Source: Bacillota bacterium (lineage in GTDB: Bacteria; Bacillota_I; Bacilli_A; RF39; UBA660). Taken from it: a stretch of DNA of 64,000 nt. The stretch is from assembly GCA_003149915.1 (NCBI GenBank), contig QAMK01000010.1:1-64000 (forward strand), written 5' to 3'. Under the pieces are notes generated by a model. The model was not told the origin of the DNA. It ran no database searches and worked only from the letters and a program-made list of their open reading frames with translations. Each line of letters starts with the position of its first letter. The stretch's first letter is position 1. This document shows, in pieces, positions 23,945 to 32,941 of this stretch. The translations under genes were made by a program, and so were the position numbers.

Positions 23945-26348
23945 TGTACTTCATTCCTTTACTAATGATGATAAATCCAAGTGGTATCACACCGGATACA
24001 CTACAAATAACGCCAAGAACGATACCGGAATCCTGATAAACAATCGTTACTTGATGCGTTCCAGCAGAAATAGGTGCTCCTAAAAATGCCGTATTGACAA
24101 TTTCCGTTTCGACTTCTTTCCCATCAATCAAAATGCGATAATTACGGTCATATGGAAGCGTACTAACTAAGTATCCGTCATCGTCACTAGAAATTTCAAA
24201 CGACATCTCATTACCGTTCATTTGAAAATCAGACGGATGTCCGACAGAACGAACAAAACGGGTTACATCATTCATCGAAATTTTCCAGAGACGAATATTG
24301 GTAATCGTATACTCTCCTGCACTCATCGTAACAGAAAACTTTTGCTCATTATTTAACAAGTGATACGCAAAATGAGTATGATGTCCACTATAAAGGTAAT
24401 CCTTACATGCGACAAGATTGGACATTCCGTTAATCGTAATGACTTTCCCCGAATCGTTGCTACAAGCATCTTCGTTCACGTCGAACGAAAGAATGAAAAC
24501 ATCATCATCAGAACCCTCTAAAACAGGTATTTCAAAACTTGTATCTTCTGTAAAAGCAATGGTGTATTCCGTATCAAGTCCTAAAACATCGGTTACAGAA
24601 AGCTCTTCTACAACCGGAAGTAATTCCCCCTCTTCTGCGATGACCCCAGAGAATAAACTGGCAATTTGACTACCGTAAGAAGAAATATCAAAGGAATTTC
24701 TAGAATAAACCGTGTTAGTCGTATAAAACGTCGGTAAGACTTGTTCATTTTCAAAATATCCCAGTTCATCCAAAGAAGACTGGAACTGATAACCTGGATA
24801 CTCTCCTTCTAAGTCGCCAACTAAGTACCTCTCTCCCATCAACGTTTGAAATAGAATACTCCGACTCGGTCCCACCATCAAATGATTCGCAAACGTAAAA
24901 TCGTACTTCCAAACATCTCGTAAGAACGCGTCGTAATAGGAGTTTGAAGTCGAACTGTAAATATTGCTACTCCAATAATCACTCGCATAAACTTGGTTGA
25001 GACTGTACTGTGGATCTAATAAATTTGTACTCCGGTACGGTAACTCTCTTTCCTCACTCTGAACCAACGTCCGCACATCTTCATCCGTTTTTAAAACATC
25101 CGTAGGAAGATAAGATTCTTCCAAATTAACTGCTAAGACACTGATACAAGCACTAAGACAAACCGCACCTAATAAAATTTCTTTCTTATCCCACTTCCAA
25201 AACGAAAGAAGCCCAATCAAAAATAAAACAAAATCTACTAACATCAAAGTGCCATAAGATGATGTTCGGTAAACTACAAAATAAGATATGAAAACGATAG
25301 CAAAGAAAATCACAAATTGATAAGGACGTAACTTCCTACTCTCCTGCCAATCTTTGATCATGACGACACATAACAAAATCGCTAACGGTAAAAATGGAAT
25401 CAACGCTTTACTACGCGTATACAAAAGTCCATTGAAAAGATAGACAAATAAACTAAAACAAGAAAGACAAATCAAAACAATCGAAAGGCGTCTTTCCTTC
25501 TTTTTCCCACGAAATAGTGCAAGAAACAAAGAAAATAAGAAAATGATTCCCATTCCCAAACCGTATGGATTATAAAGAGAGGTCCAAAACGTCGGATTTG
25601 GTAAAAACAAAGAAATCAAAATGACGTTAGAAGAAATTCCTCTCGCCCCATCTAGTAACGCAAAGAATGTCGGAATGACCATGAAACCACTTAACAAACA
25701 ACCACTGACGATACTATAGAAAAACTCTTTGTCAAAGGAGTCCTTCTTCTTTCTAATATAAAGGTAGTAAAGAACAATCGAAACCAAACACGGAAAAGCA
25801 AAAAAATAACTCGTTAAAATGATGAGAAACATAGAAAGAGAAAGTAACCAACCGCGCTTCTTTTGAATGGCAAAAAAGGCTAAAAACAAAAATGGAAAAT
25901 AGTTAACGAACATGTACTGGCGATGAAAATGAAATAAAACCGGTGAAGCACACGCAAACAAAATACTACCAGCAAGAGAAATAGAAGGAGACGTATGAAA
26001 CTGTAAAAACCGGTAACAGAGATAACAACTGATGAAATATAAAAGTAAATTTAAAAATGACAAATAAAAACTCATATCCAAAAACGGAACTAGCAAAGAA
26101 CCATATAAAAGTGGATTAAACAGTCCGTAATAAGACAGATGAAACAAATTCATTCCTGCTCCCAACTGAACTGCTAGCGAAGATGACATCGTGCCAGTTG
26201 ATGCTAATAAACGAAAAAAATCGGCAAATACGACATGTTGATTGTACCAATCAGTCGTAGAACCAAATAGTCTACTTCCCTTACAAAGCATGACTAAAAT
26301 CATTAAAAACGTAATTAATAAAATGCCGTATAATCTCTTTCTTTTCAT
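23895..26348 (-). CDS. YfhO-family polytopic membrane protein
   Basis: 817 residues. It has about twelve to fourteen membrane helices in the first 420 residues and again one near the C-terminus, with a large extracytoplasmic domain between (about 430-770), the YfhO plan. Supporting pieces are SRLFGSTTDWYNQHVVFADFFR near the N-terminus, LSYYGLFNPLLYGSLLVP (GT-C-like loop) and the C-terminal block YDRNYRILIDGKEVETEIVNTAFLGAPISAGTHQVTIVY, whose pattern matches the end of YfhO proteins. YfhO members glycosylate lipoteichoic acid or are needed for cell-wall sugar addition. A specific sugar cannot be inferred. It heads a unit with the next two genes. Confidence 0.9.
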   Translation of the reverse strand: MKRKRLYGILLITFLMILVMLCKGSRLFGSTTDWYNQHVVFADFFRLLASTGTMSSSLAVQLGAGMNLFHLSYYGLFNPLLYGSLLVPFLDMSFYLSFLNLLLYFISCYLCYRFLQFHTSPSISLAGSILFACASPVLFHFHRQYMFVNYFPFLFLAFFAIQKKRGWLLSLSMFLIILTSYFFAFPCLVSIVLYYLYIRKKKDSFDKEFFYSIVSGCLLSGFMVIPTFFALLDGARGISSNVILISLFLPNPTFWTSLYNPYGLGMGIIFLFSLFLALFRGKKKERRLSIVLICLSCFSLFVYLFNGLLYTRSKALIPFLPLAILLCVVMIKDWQESRKLRPYQFVIFFAIVFISYFVVYRTSSYGTLMLVDFVLFLIGLLSFWKWDKKEILLGAVCLSACISVLAVNLEESYLPTDVLKTDEDVRTLVQSEERELPYRSTNLLDPQYSLNQVYASDYWSSNIYSSTSNSYYDAFLRDVWKYDFTFANHLMVGPSRSILFQTLMGERYLVGDLEGEYPGYQFQSSLDELGYFENEQVLPTFYTTNTVYSRNSFDISSYGSQIASLFSGVIAEEGELLPVVEELSVTDVLGLDTEYTIAFTEDTSFEIPVLEGSDDDVFILSFDVNEDACSNDSGKVITINGMSNLVACKDYLYSGHHTHFAYHLLNNEQKFSVTMSAGEYTITNIRLWKISMNDVTRFVRSVGHPSDFQMNGNEMSFEISSDDDGYLVSTLPYDRNYRILIDGKEVETEIVNTAFLGAPISAGTHQVTIVYQDSGIVLGVICSVSGVIPLGFIIISKGMKYNENQKFKKRGPKKIKA

Positions 26349-26465
26349 CCTTGTCGCTCCTTGTTTCTTTTATTATATCGTAAATCATCCCATTTTAAAA
26401 GCAAAAGAAAAACGAGCAAAAAATCGCCAATACTGACATAAGATGAAACAGAAACGGAGGGTCTC

Positions 26466-27755
26466 ATGAAAGAACGTTTCATTAAAAGTACCATCATTTT
26501 AATCATTGGCGGTGGCATTACCAAAATACTCGGTATGGTTATCCGTATTTGCATGACACGCCTAGCAGGACTAGAAGGAATCAGTCTCTATATGTTAGTC
26601 AATCCAACGTTTTCTCTTTTCATGACGATGTCCCAATTTTCTCTTCCAAACTCCGTCGCTAAAGTAGTAGCAGAAGATAAATACAACAACAAAAAATTGG
26701 TCCTAGGAGCGATTCCTTTAACACTCGTTCTAAACATCATGCTAATCATTATCATCATTCTAGCCGCACCGTTTATCACGACGTACTTATTAAAAGATCC
26801 ACGTTGTTACTTACCGATTCTTGCCATTGCTTTAGTTCTTCCTTTCGATGCCATCTCATCTGTAATTCGCGGTTATTTCTTCGGAAAACAAAAAATGCTC
26901 CCGCATGTACTCAGTAACATCCTAGAACAAATTGTCCGTCTTACTTTAATCTTATGGATTACACCATCTCTCATGAAGACGAGTGTCACGAATGCTGTCA
27001 CTTGGTTCATTATGGTAAATGTATTCAGTGAAAGTTTGTCGATTACGATTCTCTACTTCTTCCTACCAAAGAAAATAAAAATTGAAAAAGAAGACTTCAT
27101 TCCTCAAAAAGAAGAAGTGAAAGATTTACTGCAAATTAGTATTCCAACGACGACTGGTCGTTTAATCTCATCCCTATCCTACTTTTTAGAACCGATCATA
27201 TTGACTCTTTGTCTAACCAAAGCAGGTTACAAAAATGAATTCATTACAACCGAATACGGAGTGATTACCGGTTATGCTCTACCGATGTTAGCACTTCCAA
27301 ACTTCTTCACCGGTGCCATATCAAGTGCCCTTTTACCAGTTCTCACAAAAGAGTATGCTAGAAAAAACAAGAAAGAATTAAAGAAAAAATTGCAATTAGG
27401 AATCTTCTTTTCATTATTAATCGGCATTCCTGTAACCATTCTTTTAGTAACCGTTCCAACCTTATTTTTAAAACTAATCTATCACACTTCGCACGGTGCC
27501 AATTACTTGCGAATCCTTGCCCCTATCTTCTTACTTTCTTATATCGAAGCTCCTCTTGGAACACTACTTCAAGCGACCAATCGAGCAAGTAAGTTGATGG
27601 TGTACAACTTATGTGGAGTCATTTTAAAAACGATGACTCTATTCTTAACCTGCTTCTTAAAAATTGGACTATATCCACTCGTAATTGCTCTTTCTGTCAA
27701 TATTTTACTGACGACGTTTCTCCACTTACGAGAAGCCAAAAAAATTCTCACATAA
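26466..27755 (+). CDS. SpoVB/MurJ-like polysaccharide flippase (MATE superfamily)
   Basis: 429 residues with about twelve to fourteen membrane helices. The N-terminus IKSTIILIIGGGITKILGMVIRICMTRLAGLEGISLYML is the typical first helix pair of the MVF/SpoVB group of lipid-linked sugar flippases, and the middle LLQISIPTTTGRLISSLSYFLEPI repeats it in the second half. It is shorter than SpoVB (about 518) by one to two helices at the C-terminus. Likely moves lipid-linked precursors, possibly Lipid II or a teichoic precursor. Divergent from the YfhO gene, 117 bases apart, with GGAGGG before the ATG. In B. subtilis, as I recall, spoVB lies near yrzE-tgt-queA, so this is part of the old synteny. Confidence 0.88.
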   Translation: MKERFIKSTIILIIGGGITKILGMVIRICMTRLAGLEGISLYMLVNPTFSLFMTMSQFSLPNSVAKVVAEDKYNNKKLVLGAIPLTLVLNIMLIIIIILAAPFITTYLLKDPRCYLPILAIALVLPFDAISSVIRGYFFGKQKMLPHVLSNILEQIVRLTLILWITPSLMKTSVTNAVTWFIMVNVFSESLSITILYFFLPKKIKIEKEDFIPQKEEVKDLLQISIPTTTGRLISSLSYFLEPIILTLCLTKAGYKNEFITTEYGVITGYALPMLALPNFFTGAISSALLPVLTKEYARKNKKELKKKLQLGIFFSLLIGIPVTILLVTVPTLFLKLIYHTSHGANYLRILAPIFLLSYIEAPLGTLLQATNRASKLMVYNLCGVILKTMTLFLTCFLKIGLYPLVIALSVNILLTTFLHLREAKKILT

Positions 27756-27775
27756 AAACATCCCTAAGGGATGTT
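27754..27775 (-). terminator. Terminator of the 27774-28499 gene
   Basis: AACATCCC (27757-27764) / GGGATGTT (27768-27775), 3-base loop, TTTT on the minus strand. It also sits at the end of the converging flippase gene. Confidence 0.75.
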
Positions 27776-28499
27776 AAAGACTGACATTAAAATTAGCGTA
27801 ATAAGAAACGGTCCAACCTACTGGTAAAACGAAAATGGAACGTAAAAGGCCAATATCACTGCCGAACAACGTAAACCAATAATTGTACGCTTTAAATATC
27901 ATTGAAAAATCGATTCGATATGTGGAACCAGCATCTAAAGTATCTGGAATCGTAAAATCAAATTCCATGCGAGATGCACGATGCGTCGCTTTTACAAACT
28001 CTCGATGTAAACCGGTTTCATCATAATAATTGATTGCAACATTTTCGCCCTTATCTGGAACTCCATCTTCTACCATGCTAATAGGAAGGATGTTTTGCTC
28101 TAATTTCTTATCGAAATAACAATGAATCGTCTCTCCTGGTTTTACAGATAATGGTTCCTCTACATTTGTCTCCTGAATTTGTTTCGTACTTTCTAAAGAA
28201 GATAGCGAAAGCCACTCACCTGTGATGTTCATAAAAACCGTTTGATCTCCTACTTCACAATAAAGTTTCGGCGGTTCCGTTCCAATCGTACCATGGTAAC
28301 GAATACTACTAGTAACGAGCCATACTATAAAAATGATAAATAAAGCAATCACTATAATTGCCCAAATAGGCTTCTTTTTACGCGTGTTTGATAAAACTTC
28401 ACTCGTTTCTTTTTTATTTTCTTGTTTAGAAGAAATAGATTTATCTTTTTTCTTCTTATCAGAAGAAATTGTGCTTTTTGAACTTGCTGTTTTTGACAT
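27774..28499 (-). CDS. Single-pass membrane-anchored protein
   Basis: 241 residues. A 45-residue Ser/Lys-rich cytoplasmic tail (SSKQENKKETSEVLSN) is followed by one helix (PIWAIIVIALFIIFIVWLV, about 45-63) and a 180-residue extracytoplasmic domain, probably beta-rich (GETIHCYFDKKLEQN, RASRMEFDFTIPDTLDAGSTYRID). An unpaired Cys pattern is visible. No family was recognised. Shine-Dalgarno AAGGAG, 8 bases before ATG. It lies 25 bases downstream of the secreted protein gene at 28525 on the same strand, so the pair may be an envelope unit. Confidence 0.75.
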   Translation of the reverse strand: MSKTASSKSTISSDKKKKDKSISSKQENKKETSEVLSNTRKKKPIWAIIVIALFIIFIVWLVTSSIRYHGTIGTEPPKLYCEVGDQTVFMNITGEWLSLSSLESTKQIQETNVEEPLSVKPGETIHCYFDKKLEQNILPISMVEDGVPDKGENVAINYYDETGLHREFVKATHRASRMEFDFTIPDTLDAGSTYRIDFSMIFKAYNYWFTLFGSDIGLLRSIFVLPVGWTVSYYANFNVSL

Positions 28500-28524
28500 A
28501 TTATTTTACTCCTTAAATGATTTA

Positions 28525-29322
28525 CTAATCTGCTGACAAACAAACAAAATTTGTTTCATAATGACTTGTTAATCCTTCTATAATTGTAGCATAACTTGCC
28601 AAAGGTGTAACATTTAATGAAGGACCTGCAAAGAAAGATGTTTGATGATTAATAACTGCACATACTTTATTGCCTGAAACAATATTACGTAAATAAAAAT
28701 TATAATAATATCTTAACGTTTGTATACTACCGGTTGGCATAGCAAACTTTGCTGATGTTGACAATACAGAATCAGTCGGCATATCCCGTAAGCCATTAGC
28801 ATTCCCTTGCGGAACAGTTGCATCAGAATAAACATTAGTACGGTGTGATGTACCACTTTTTGTATACTCCAATGCAGTTGAATAAGTACCAGTTGGAACG
28901 CCAGAAACACCATATGTTACTGATAAAATATCGTATTGTTGCAATAATTTTGCTGCAGGCGTTTTCTTATCCCAATTAATATCTGCTTGTACATTTCTTA
29001 CTCCATTCAAGTTCTGAGCTACTAAAATAGAAAGTGTATAATAAGACGTTGATGTTGAACTGGCTGACATAGGACTAATACCTTCATCCATATTTGCTAA
29101 TTCATTTTCATAATCTTCTTTACTCATTTCTACCGTATGAGTTTCATATTCTGGTAATCCAACTGAACGAACAGATGTTGCAGGTACGGAAACCTCCTTA
29201 AAATACTTGGTTGCTTTGGTATATTCATCAGTACGTTCGATTTCAGTATAATCTACAGCAAATACATTACTAGTAGAAAAAAGAATTGCAACTACAATAA
29301 AACTAAAAATAAATTTTTTCAT
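28525..29322 (-). CDS. Secreted protein with cleavable signal peptide
   Basis: 265 residues from the ATG at 29320-29322 (preceded by GAGGAGGAAAA). A classical signal peptide is seen: basic start MKKFIFSF, hydrophobic core IVVAILFSTSNVFA, then AVDYTE, giving probable cleavage after VFA. The mature domain is acidic and beta-rich (TSTSYYTLSILVAQNLNGVRNVQAD, KFAMPTGSIQTLRYYYNFYLRN) with Cys residues near the C-terminus. No lipobox, LPXTG or repeat. No family recognised. The promoter at 29412-29439 overlaps the upstream terminator, so it is transcribed on its own or with 27774. Confidence 0.8.
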   Translation of the reverse strand: MKKFIFSFIVVAILFSTSNVFAVDYTEIERTDEYTKATKYFKEVSVPATSVRSVGLPEYETHTVEMSKEDYENELANMDEGISPMSASSTSTSYYTLSILVAQNLNGVRNVQADINWDKKTPAAKLLQQYDILSVTYGVSGVPTGTYSTALEYTKSGTSHRTNVYSDATVPQGNANGLRDMPTDSVLSTSAKFAMPTGSIQTLRYYYNFYLRNIVSGNKVCAVINHQTSFFAGPSLNVTPLASYATIIEGLTSHYETNFVCLSAD

Positions 29323-29411
29323 TTTTTCCTCCTCATTTAAATCCACGACTATACAACTAAAGTTAAATTATCTTATTTTCAAATACACAATCACCCTTTC
29401 TCTTACTACAC

Positions 29412-29439
29412 ATTATAGAAAAAGAGCAGTACATCACAA
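29412..29439 (-). promoter_or_regulatory. Promoter of the 28525-29322 gene
   Basis: TTGTGA (29434-29439), 16-base spacer, TATAAT (29412-29417) on the minus strand; overlaps the 3' arm and T-run of the PAP2 terminator. Confidence 0.6.
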
Positions 29440-29473
29440 GCAACTATCGTTACTTTACTGACATACTGCTCTT
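29418..29473 (-). terminator. Long-looped terminator of the PAP2 gene
   Basis: AAGAGCAGTA (29422-29431) / TACTGCTCTT (29464-29473), 10-bp stem, a 32-base loop holding its own small AGTAAC/GTTGCT-like pairing, and a T-run on the minus strand. The next promoter begins within it. Confidence 0.65.
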
Positions 29474-29530
29474 CAGTAAGTATCTTTATAATACAAATAT
29501 ATCACATCCAGTTAACCAAGTAAATAGAAT

Positions 29531-30163
29531 TTATCTTTTTTTCATAAAATAAGATAAAACTCCTAACGAAATAAGTCCAAGTGCAAATCCTGTCAATACA
29601 TCGGATGTATAATGAACACTCAAGTAAATACGACTAAATCCAGTTAAGAACATCAAGATGACAAATAAAACAATTGCACCATTTCGGTACCAACTAGATG
29701 GATAATACCGTTTTAAAATCAAGATCAAAATCCCGTAGATCATAACCCCATTATAGGTATGCATACTAGGAAACGAATACCCTGTCTCTGTCACTAAATC
29801 AAATACTGGTCGCATCCGATGGAAAAAAGTTTTTAAAGAAAAACCGAATCCATTGACTGCCACCAAAGAAACGATAATGGCAGGAAATTCCGATAACCGA
29901 TGACGAAACTTCAACAGTAAGATAATAAGAAACAATGGAATTGCTAAAAAATATGTCCCAATCAAATTAGAAATCAATAACAAAATCGTCGTTAAAAACG
30001 GACTTCGAATTGTTAAAACAAACGATGCCATAAAAGAATCGATACTGCGATAGAAACCCGTCAGGTAAAGAACGAGTAACAAGATGAATAACACAAATCC
30101 TGCCAATACAAAAAAAATCGTATCGCGATTTTGACGTATCCATTTGACATCTTTCTTTGTCAT
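29531..30163 (-). CDS. PAP2-family membrane phosphatase
   Basis: 210 residues, five to six membrane helices. The three PAP2 signatures are present: K-x6-RP in SLKTFFHRMRPV, PSMH in SFPSMHTYNG (where PSGH is usual) and SR-x5-H-x3-D in SRIYLSVHYTSDVL, with His nucleophile and Asp support. Such proteins hydrolyse undecaprenyl pyrophosphate, phosphatidylglycerol phosphate or phosphatidic acid on the outer face. Start chosen at 30161-30163 because GGTGAT lies just before it; the outer ATG at 30220 lacks a site. With uppP at 41385 this makes two candidate C55-PP phosphatases in the window. Confidence 0.92.
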   Translation of the reverse strand: MTKKDVKWIRQNRDTIFFVLAGFVLFILLLVLYLTGFYRSIDSFMASFVLTIRSPFLTTILLLISNLIGTYFLAIPLFLIILLLKFRHRLSEFPAIIVSLVAVNGFGFSLKTFFHRMRPVFDLVTETGYSFPSMHTYNGVMIYGILILILKRYYPSSWYRNGAIVLFVILMFLTGFSRIYLSVHYTSDVLTGFALGLISLGVLSYFMKKR

Positions 30164-30253
30164 ATTATCACCATACTCAGTATAACACAAAACGATGATT
30201 TTTTCACTTTCTTTACACATTTTTATGTATAATAGAAGAAGGAGGTTTTTTCT

Positions 30254-30928
30254 ATGAAACTATTAATTGTAGACGATGAAAAAGGAATCCGAGACGTCAT
30301 CAAAGAATATGCAAAATTAGAGCATTACGAAATAATCGAAGCAAGTGATGGCGAAGAAGCAATCGAAGCCATTCAAAACGAAGATGTAGATTGCATGGTT
30401 CTTGACATCATGATGCCACATCTAGATGGCCTATCTGCCTTAAAAGAAATTAAAAAACAAAAAAATATTCCGACGATTATCTTATCTGCTAGAAGTGATG
30501 AATACGACAAGTTACTTGGATTTGAACTTGGAATCGATGATTACTTAACCAAACCGTTCTCACCAAAAGAACTGATGGCTAGAATTAAAGCCATCTTAAA
30601 ACGAACCCATCCAGATCACAAACAATTCACTTATCAGACATTGACAGTCGACTTTATGGGACACACGATTACAATCGATGACAAAGAAGTCAAAGTGACT
30701 CCAAAAGAGTACGAACTATTGACCTATCTAATCGAAAATCAAAATGTGGCCATCTCACGAGAACAACTCTTAAGTGCCATTTGGGGCTACGACTTCTACG
30801 GTGATGACCGTACTATCGATACTCATATTAAAATGCTACGAAACAATCTAGGAGAATATCGGGATTTAATTACGACAGTTCGCGGAATGGGATATAAATT
30901 CGAAATTCCCAAAAAAGCAAACGAATAA
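30254..30928 (+). CDS. OmpR-family response regulator
   Basis: 224 residues. The receiver domain (1-115) has the acidic pocket DDE at 7-9, phosphorylatable Asp53 in CMVLDIMMP, Ser/Thr in TIILSARSD and Lys in YLTKPFSPKEL. The C-terminal winged helix (about 130-220) has VKVTPKEYELLTYLIEN and DRTIDTHIKMLRNNLG for DNA recognition. It is followed by its cognate kinase. A TATAAT at 30228-30233 with no clear -35 lies upstream and GGAGG is 10 bases before the ATG. Confidence 0.97.
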   Translation: MKLLIVDDEKGIRDVIKEYAKLEHYEIIEASDGEEAIEAIQNEDVDCMVLDIMMPHLDGLSALKEIKKQKNIPTIILSARSDEYDKLLGFELGIDDYLTKPFSPKELMARIKAILKRTHPDHKQFTYQTLTVDFMGHTITIDDKEVKVTPKEYELLTYLIENQNVAISREQLLSAIWGYDFYGDDRTIDTHIKMLRNNLGEYRDLITTVRGMGYKFEIPKKANE

Positions 30929-30961
30929 AAGCAGCGAAATTGGGATATAAAATTGAAATTT
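30889..30961 (+). repeat. Out-of-frame 20-bp tail repeat spanning the regulator-kinase junction
   Basis: GGGATATAAATTCGAAATTC (30889-30908, encoding the end of the regulator) recurs at 30942-30961 as GGGATATAAAATTGAAATTT, 17 of 20 identical, 53 bases apart and out of frame. The second copy also encodes a GYKIEIS-like peptide in another frame and supplies the region where the kinase starts. Confidence 0.6.
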
Positions 30962-32368
30962 CAAAAGAAAAGCACTAGTATCAATCATAAAATTTGGCGT
31001 TACTTAATCGTATTTTCTGTTATCATCTTAGCACTATTATGGTTATTCCAAGTATTCTTTATCAATCAATACTACGAATGGTTCAAAACTTCAGAAATTA
31101 AAAGTGCGGCCAAAGAAATTATAAAGAACTATAATCCCGACGAATTCTCTTCCCTTTTAGATAGCATTTCCTACAATAACAATATGTGTATCGAATTACG
31201 GACAAGCCTAGGTGGAACATACACGACAGACATCAATAACCGTGCTTGTGTAAACGTTGGCACCAGTGCCTTCAACTACAAAAGTGATTTCATCAGTAGC
31301 AATAAAAATCATAAAACGTATAAAGTAGTCAATCAAAAATACGGAAATGAAACGTTAATTTATGCTCTGAAACTAGACGATACTACATATGCTTTCATCT
31401 CCGCATCTTTAGTACCCATCTCTTCTACGACAGACATTTTACAAAACCAATTGACAATCGTTACAATCCTCGTTCTACTCCTTGCCTGGGTAACGGCATA
31501 TTTTATGTCCAAGAAAATTTCCAAACCGATTGAACAACTAACCAAATCAGCCAAGGAATTATCGAACGGAAACTACCAAGTGACGTTTGAAACAAACGAA
31601 AACATTACCGAAATCGACGAATTAAAACAGACCTTAAATCAAGCCAAAGACGAACTTGCGAAAACAGATGAATTAAGACGCGACTTAATGGCCAACGTGT
31701 CACACGATTTAAAAACACCGCTTACGATGATTAAAGCATACGCAGAAATGGTACGAGACATCACTTATAAAGACAAAGAAAAACGAGAAGAAAACTTAAA
31801 TGTCATCATCGATGAAACTGACCGTTTGAACTTGCTCGTATCTGATATCTTAACACTTTCCAGTGTCGAAAGTAACGTCGGAAACTTAAAAATGGAAGAA
31901 TTCGATTTAACGGAATTGATTAACACGATTATCAAACGATTCCAAATTCTAGAAATCACAGAAAATTATCATTTTATTTGGAAACAGAAGAAACCAATTT
32001 TGGTACATGCCGATAAACAAAAAATCGAACAAGTTATCTACAACTTAATGACCAATGCCATTAACTATACAGGCGACGATAACAAGATTTACATCGATGT
32101 TGAAGAACAAGAAAACGATATCAAAGTTAGTGTTCGCGATACCGGCAAAGGAATCAAAGAATCCGACTTGAAACACATCTGGGATAAGTACTACAAATCA
32201 GAGAAAAAACACAAACGAAATATGGTGGGCACCGGTTTAGGTCTATCGATTGTAAAAAACATTCTAAAAGCACATCATTTTGAATACGGTGTATCATCCA
32301 TTCAAAACAAAGGTACGACATTCTATTTTATCATCACAAACCAAACAAAAAAGGAATCTGAAAAATGA
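30953..32368 (+). CDS. Sensor histidine kinase, TTG start
   Basis: 471 residues. Two membrane helices (about 20-40 and 160-180) flank an extracytoplasmic sensing loop of about 120 residues. Then HAMP (KKISKPIEQLTKSAKEL), HisKA with the H-box LMANVSHDLKTPLTMIKAY, and HATPase with N-box NLMTNAINYT, G1 DTGKGI and G2 GTGLGLSIV. It should phosphorylate the adjacent OmpR-type regulator. The only usable start near the regulator is TTG at 30953, inside the repeated tail of the regulator and with a weak GGGAT site; no ATG lies before the first helix. A terminator follows. Confidence 0.96.
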   Translation: MKFQKKSTSINHKIWRYLIVFSVIILALLWLFQVFFINQYYEWFKTSEIKSAAKEIIKNYNPDEFSSLLDSISYNNNMCIELRTSLGGTYTTDINNRACVNVGTSAFNYKSDFISSNKNHKTYKVVNQKYGNETLIYALKLDDTTYAFISASLVPISSTTDILQNQLTIVTILVLLLAWVTAYFMSKKISKPIEQLTKSAKELSNGNYQVTFETNENITEIDELKQTLNQAKDELAKTDELRRDLMANVSHDLKTPLTMIKAYAEMVRDITYKDKEKREENLNVIIDETDRLNLLVSDILTLSSVESNVGNLKMEEFDLTELINTIIKRFQILEITENYHFIWKQKKPILVHADKQKIEQVIYNLMTNAINYTGDDNKIYIDVEEQENDIKVSVRDTGKGIKESDLKHIWDKYYKSEKKHKRNMVGTGLGLSIVKNILKAHHFEYGVSSIQNKGTTFYFIITNQTKKESEK

Positions 32369-32379
32369 TTCCTTTTTAT
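32349..32379. terminator. Bidirectional terminator between kinase and 32376-32852
   Basis: AAGGAATC (32351-32358) / GATTCCTT (32367-32374), 8-base loop, T-run on the plus strand (32373-32377) and also on the minus strand. It separates converging genes. Confidence 0.85.
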
Positions 32380-32852
32380 AATAGTTCCGGTTCGTCTTTC
32401 TTCTCCTCTTTCTCTTCTTCCTTTGAAAGATCCAAAAGTTTCCCCATCTTTTCTGCGTTTCTTGCTCTCGTATCCATCAGATCGAAAGAGTTTTCAGATA
32501 TAATATCCATTTCCATCGCATGCTCTCTAACGAGCGAAATGCGGTACATCAAAAATGTAATAGCGAAGAATACAAACGGTGCTGCCTCACAAATGGAGTA
32601 CCATTCAAAAGAAGGATCCAATTCACCGATACAAAACAAAACAGCAATCGCACAATTGCACAAAAAAAACAAAAGAGAAGGAATTGCAATGATAGTCCTT
32701 AATTTCGTAATGCGCTTGCTAACCGTCTTAAACTTCCGTAAAAAGATGACAAGTGGAAACAACATGACGAGTACATATATAATCAACATCCAAACTGGTT
32801 TTCCATTGAATTCAAAGAGAAAAATATCACAAATAATATCAATAATATCCAT
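32376..32852 (-). CDS. Four-helix membrane protein with a charged tail
   Basis: 158 residues. Three to four hydrophobic segments (about 18-38, 50-72, 85-105) then a charged helical tail ending EEKEEKKDEPELL. The plus-strand frame covering the same DNA is an antisense shadow, as its product is low-complexity and would run through the kinase terminator. No family recognised. The start at 32852 is followed upstream by a poor Shine-Dalgarno (AGAGGGG about 9 bases before). Likely a small integral membrane protein of unknown role. Confidence 0.65.
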   Translation of the reverse strand: MDIIDIICDIFLFEFNGKPVWMLIIYVLVMLFPLVIFLRKFKTVSKRITKLRTIIAIPSLLFFLCNCAIAVLFCIGELDPSFEWYSICEAAPFVFFAITFLMYRISLVREHAMEMDIISENSFDLMDTRARNAEKMGKLLDLSKEEEKEEKKDEPELL

Positions 32853-32941
32853 ATAAAATCCCCTCTATTATATTTACATAAGCATACCATTTTTTCATAG
32901 AACGTTCAAGCATTTTTCACAAGAATGACACATTTCCTTAT

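Noticed and set aside
30228..30233. TATAAT as promoter of the response regulator
   Set aside because: No acceptable -35 at 16-18 bases; listed only as a -10-like element in the gene entry.
32365..32856. Long plus-strand frame opposite the 32376-32852 gene
   Set aside because: It is antisense to a membrane protein with proper helix pattern; its product is Ser-rich low complexity and it starts inside the kinase terminator.
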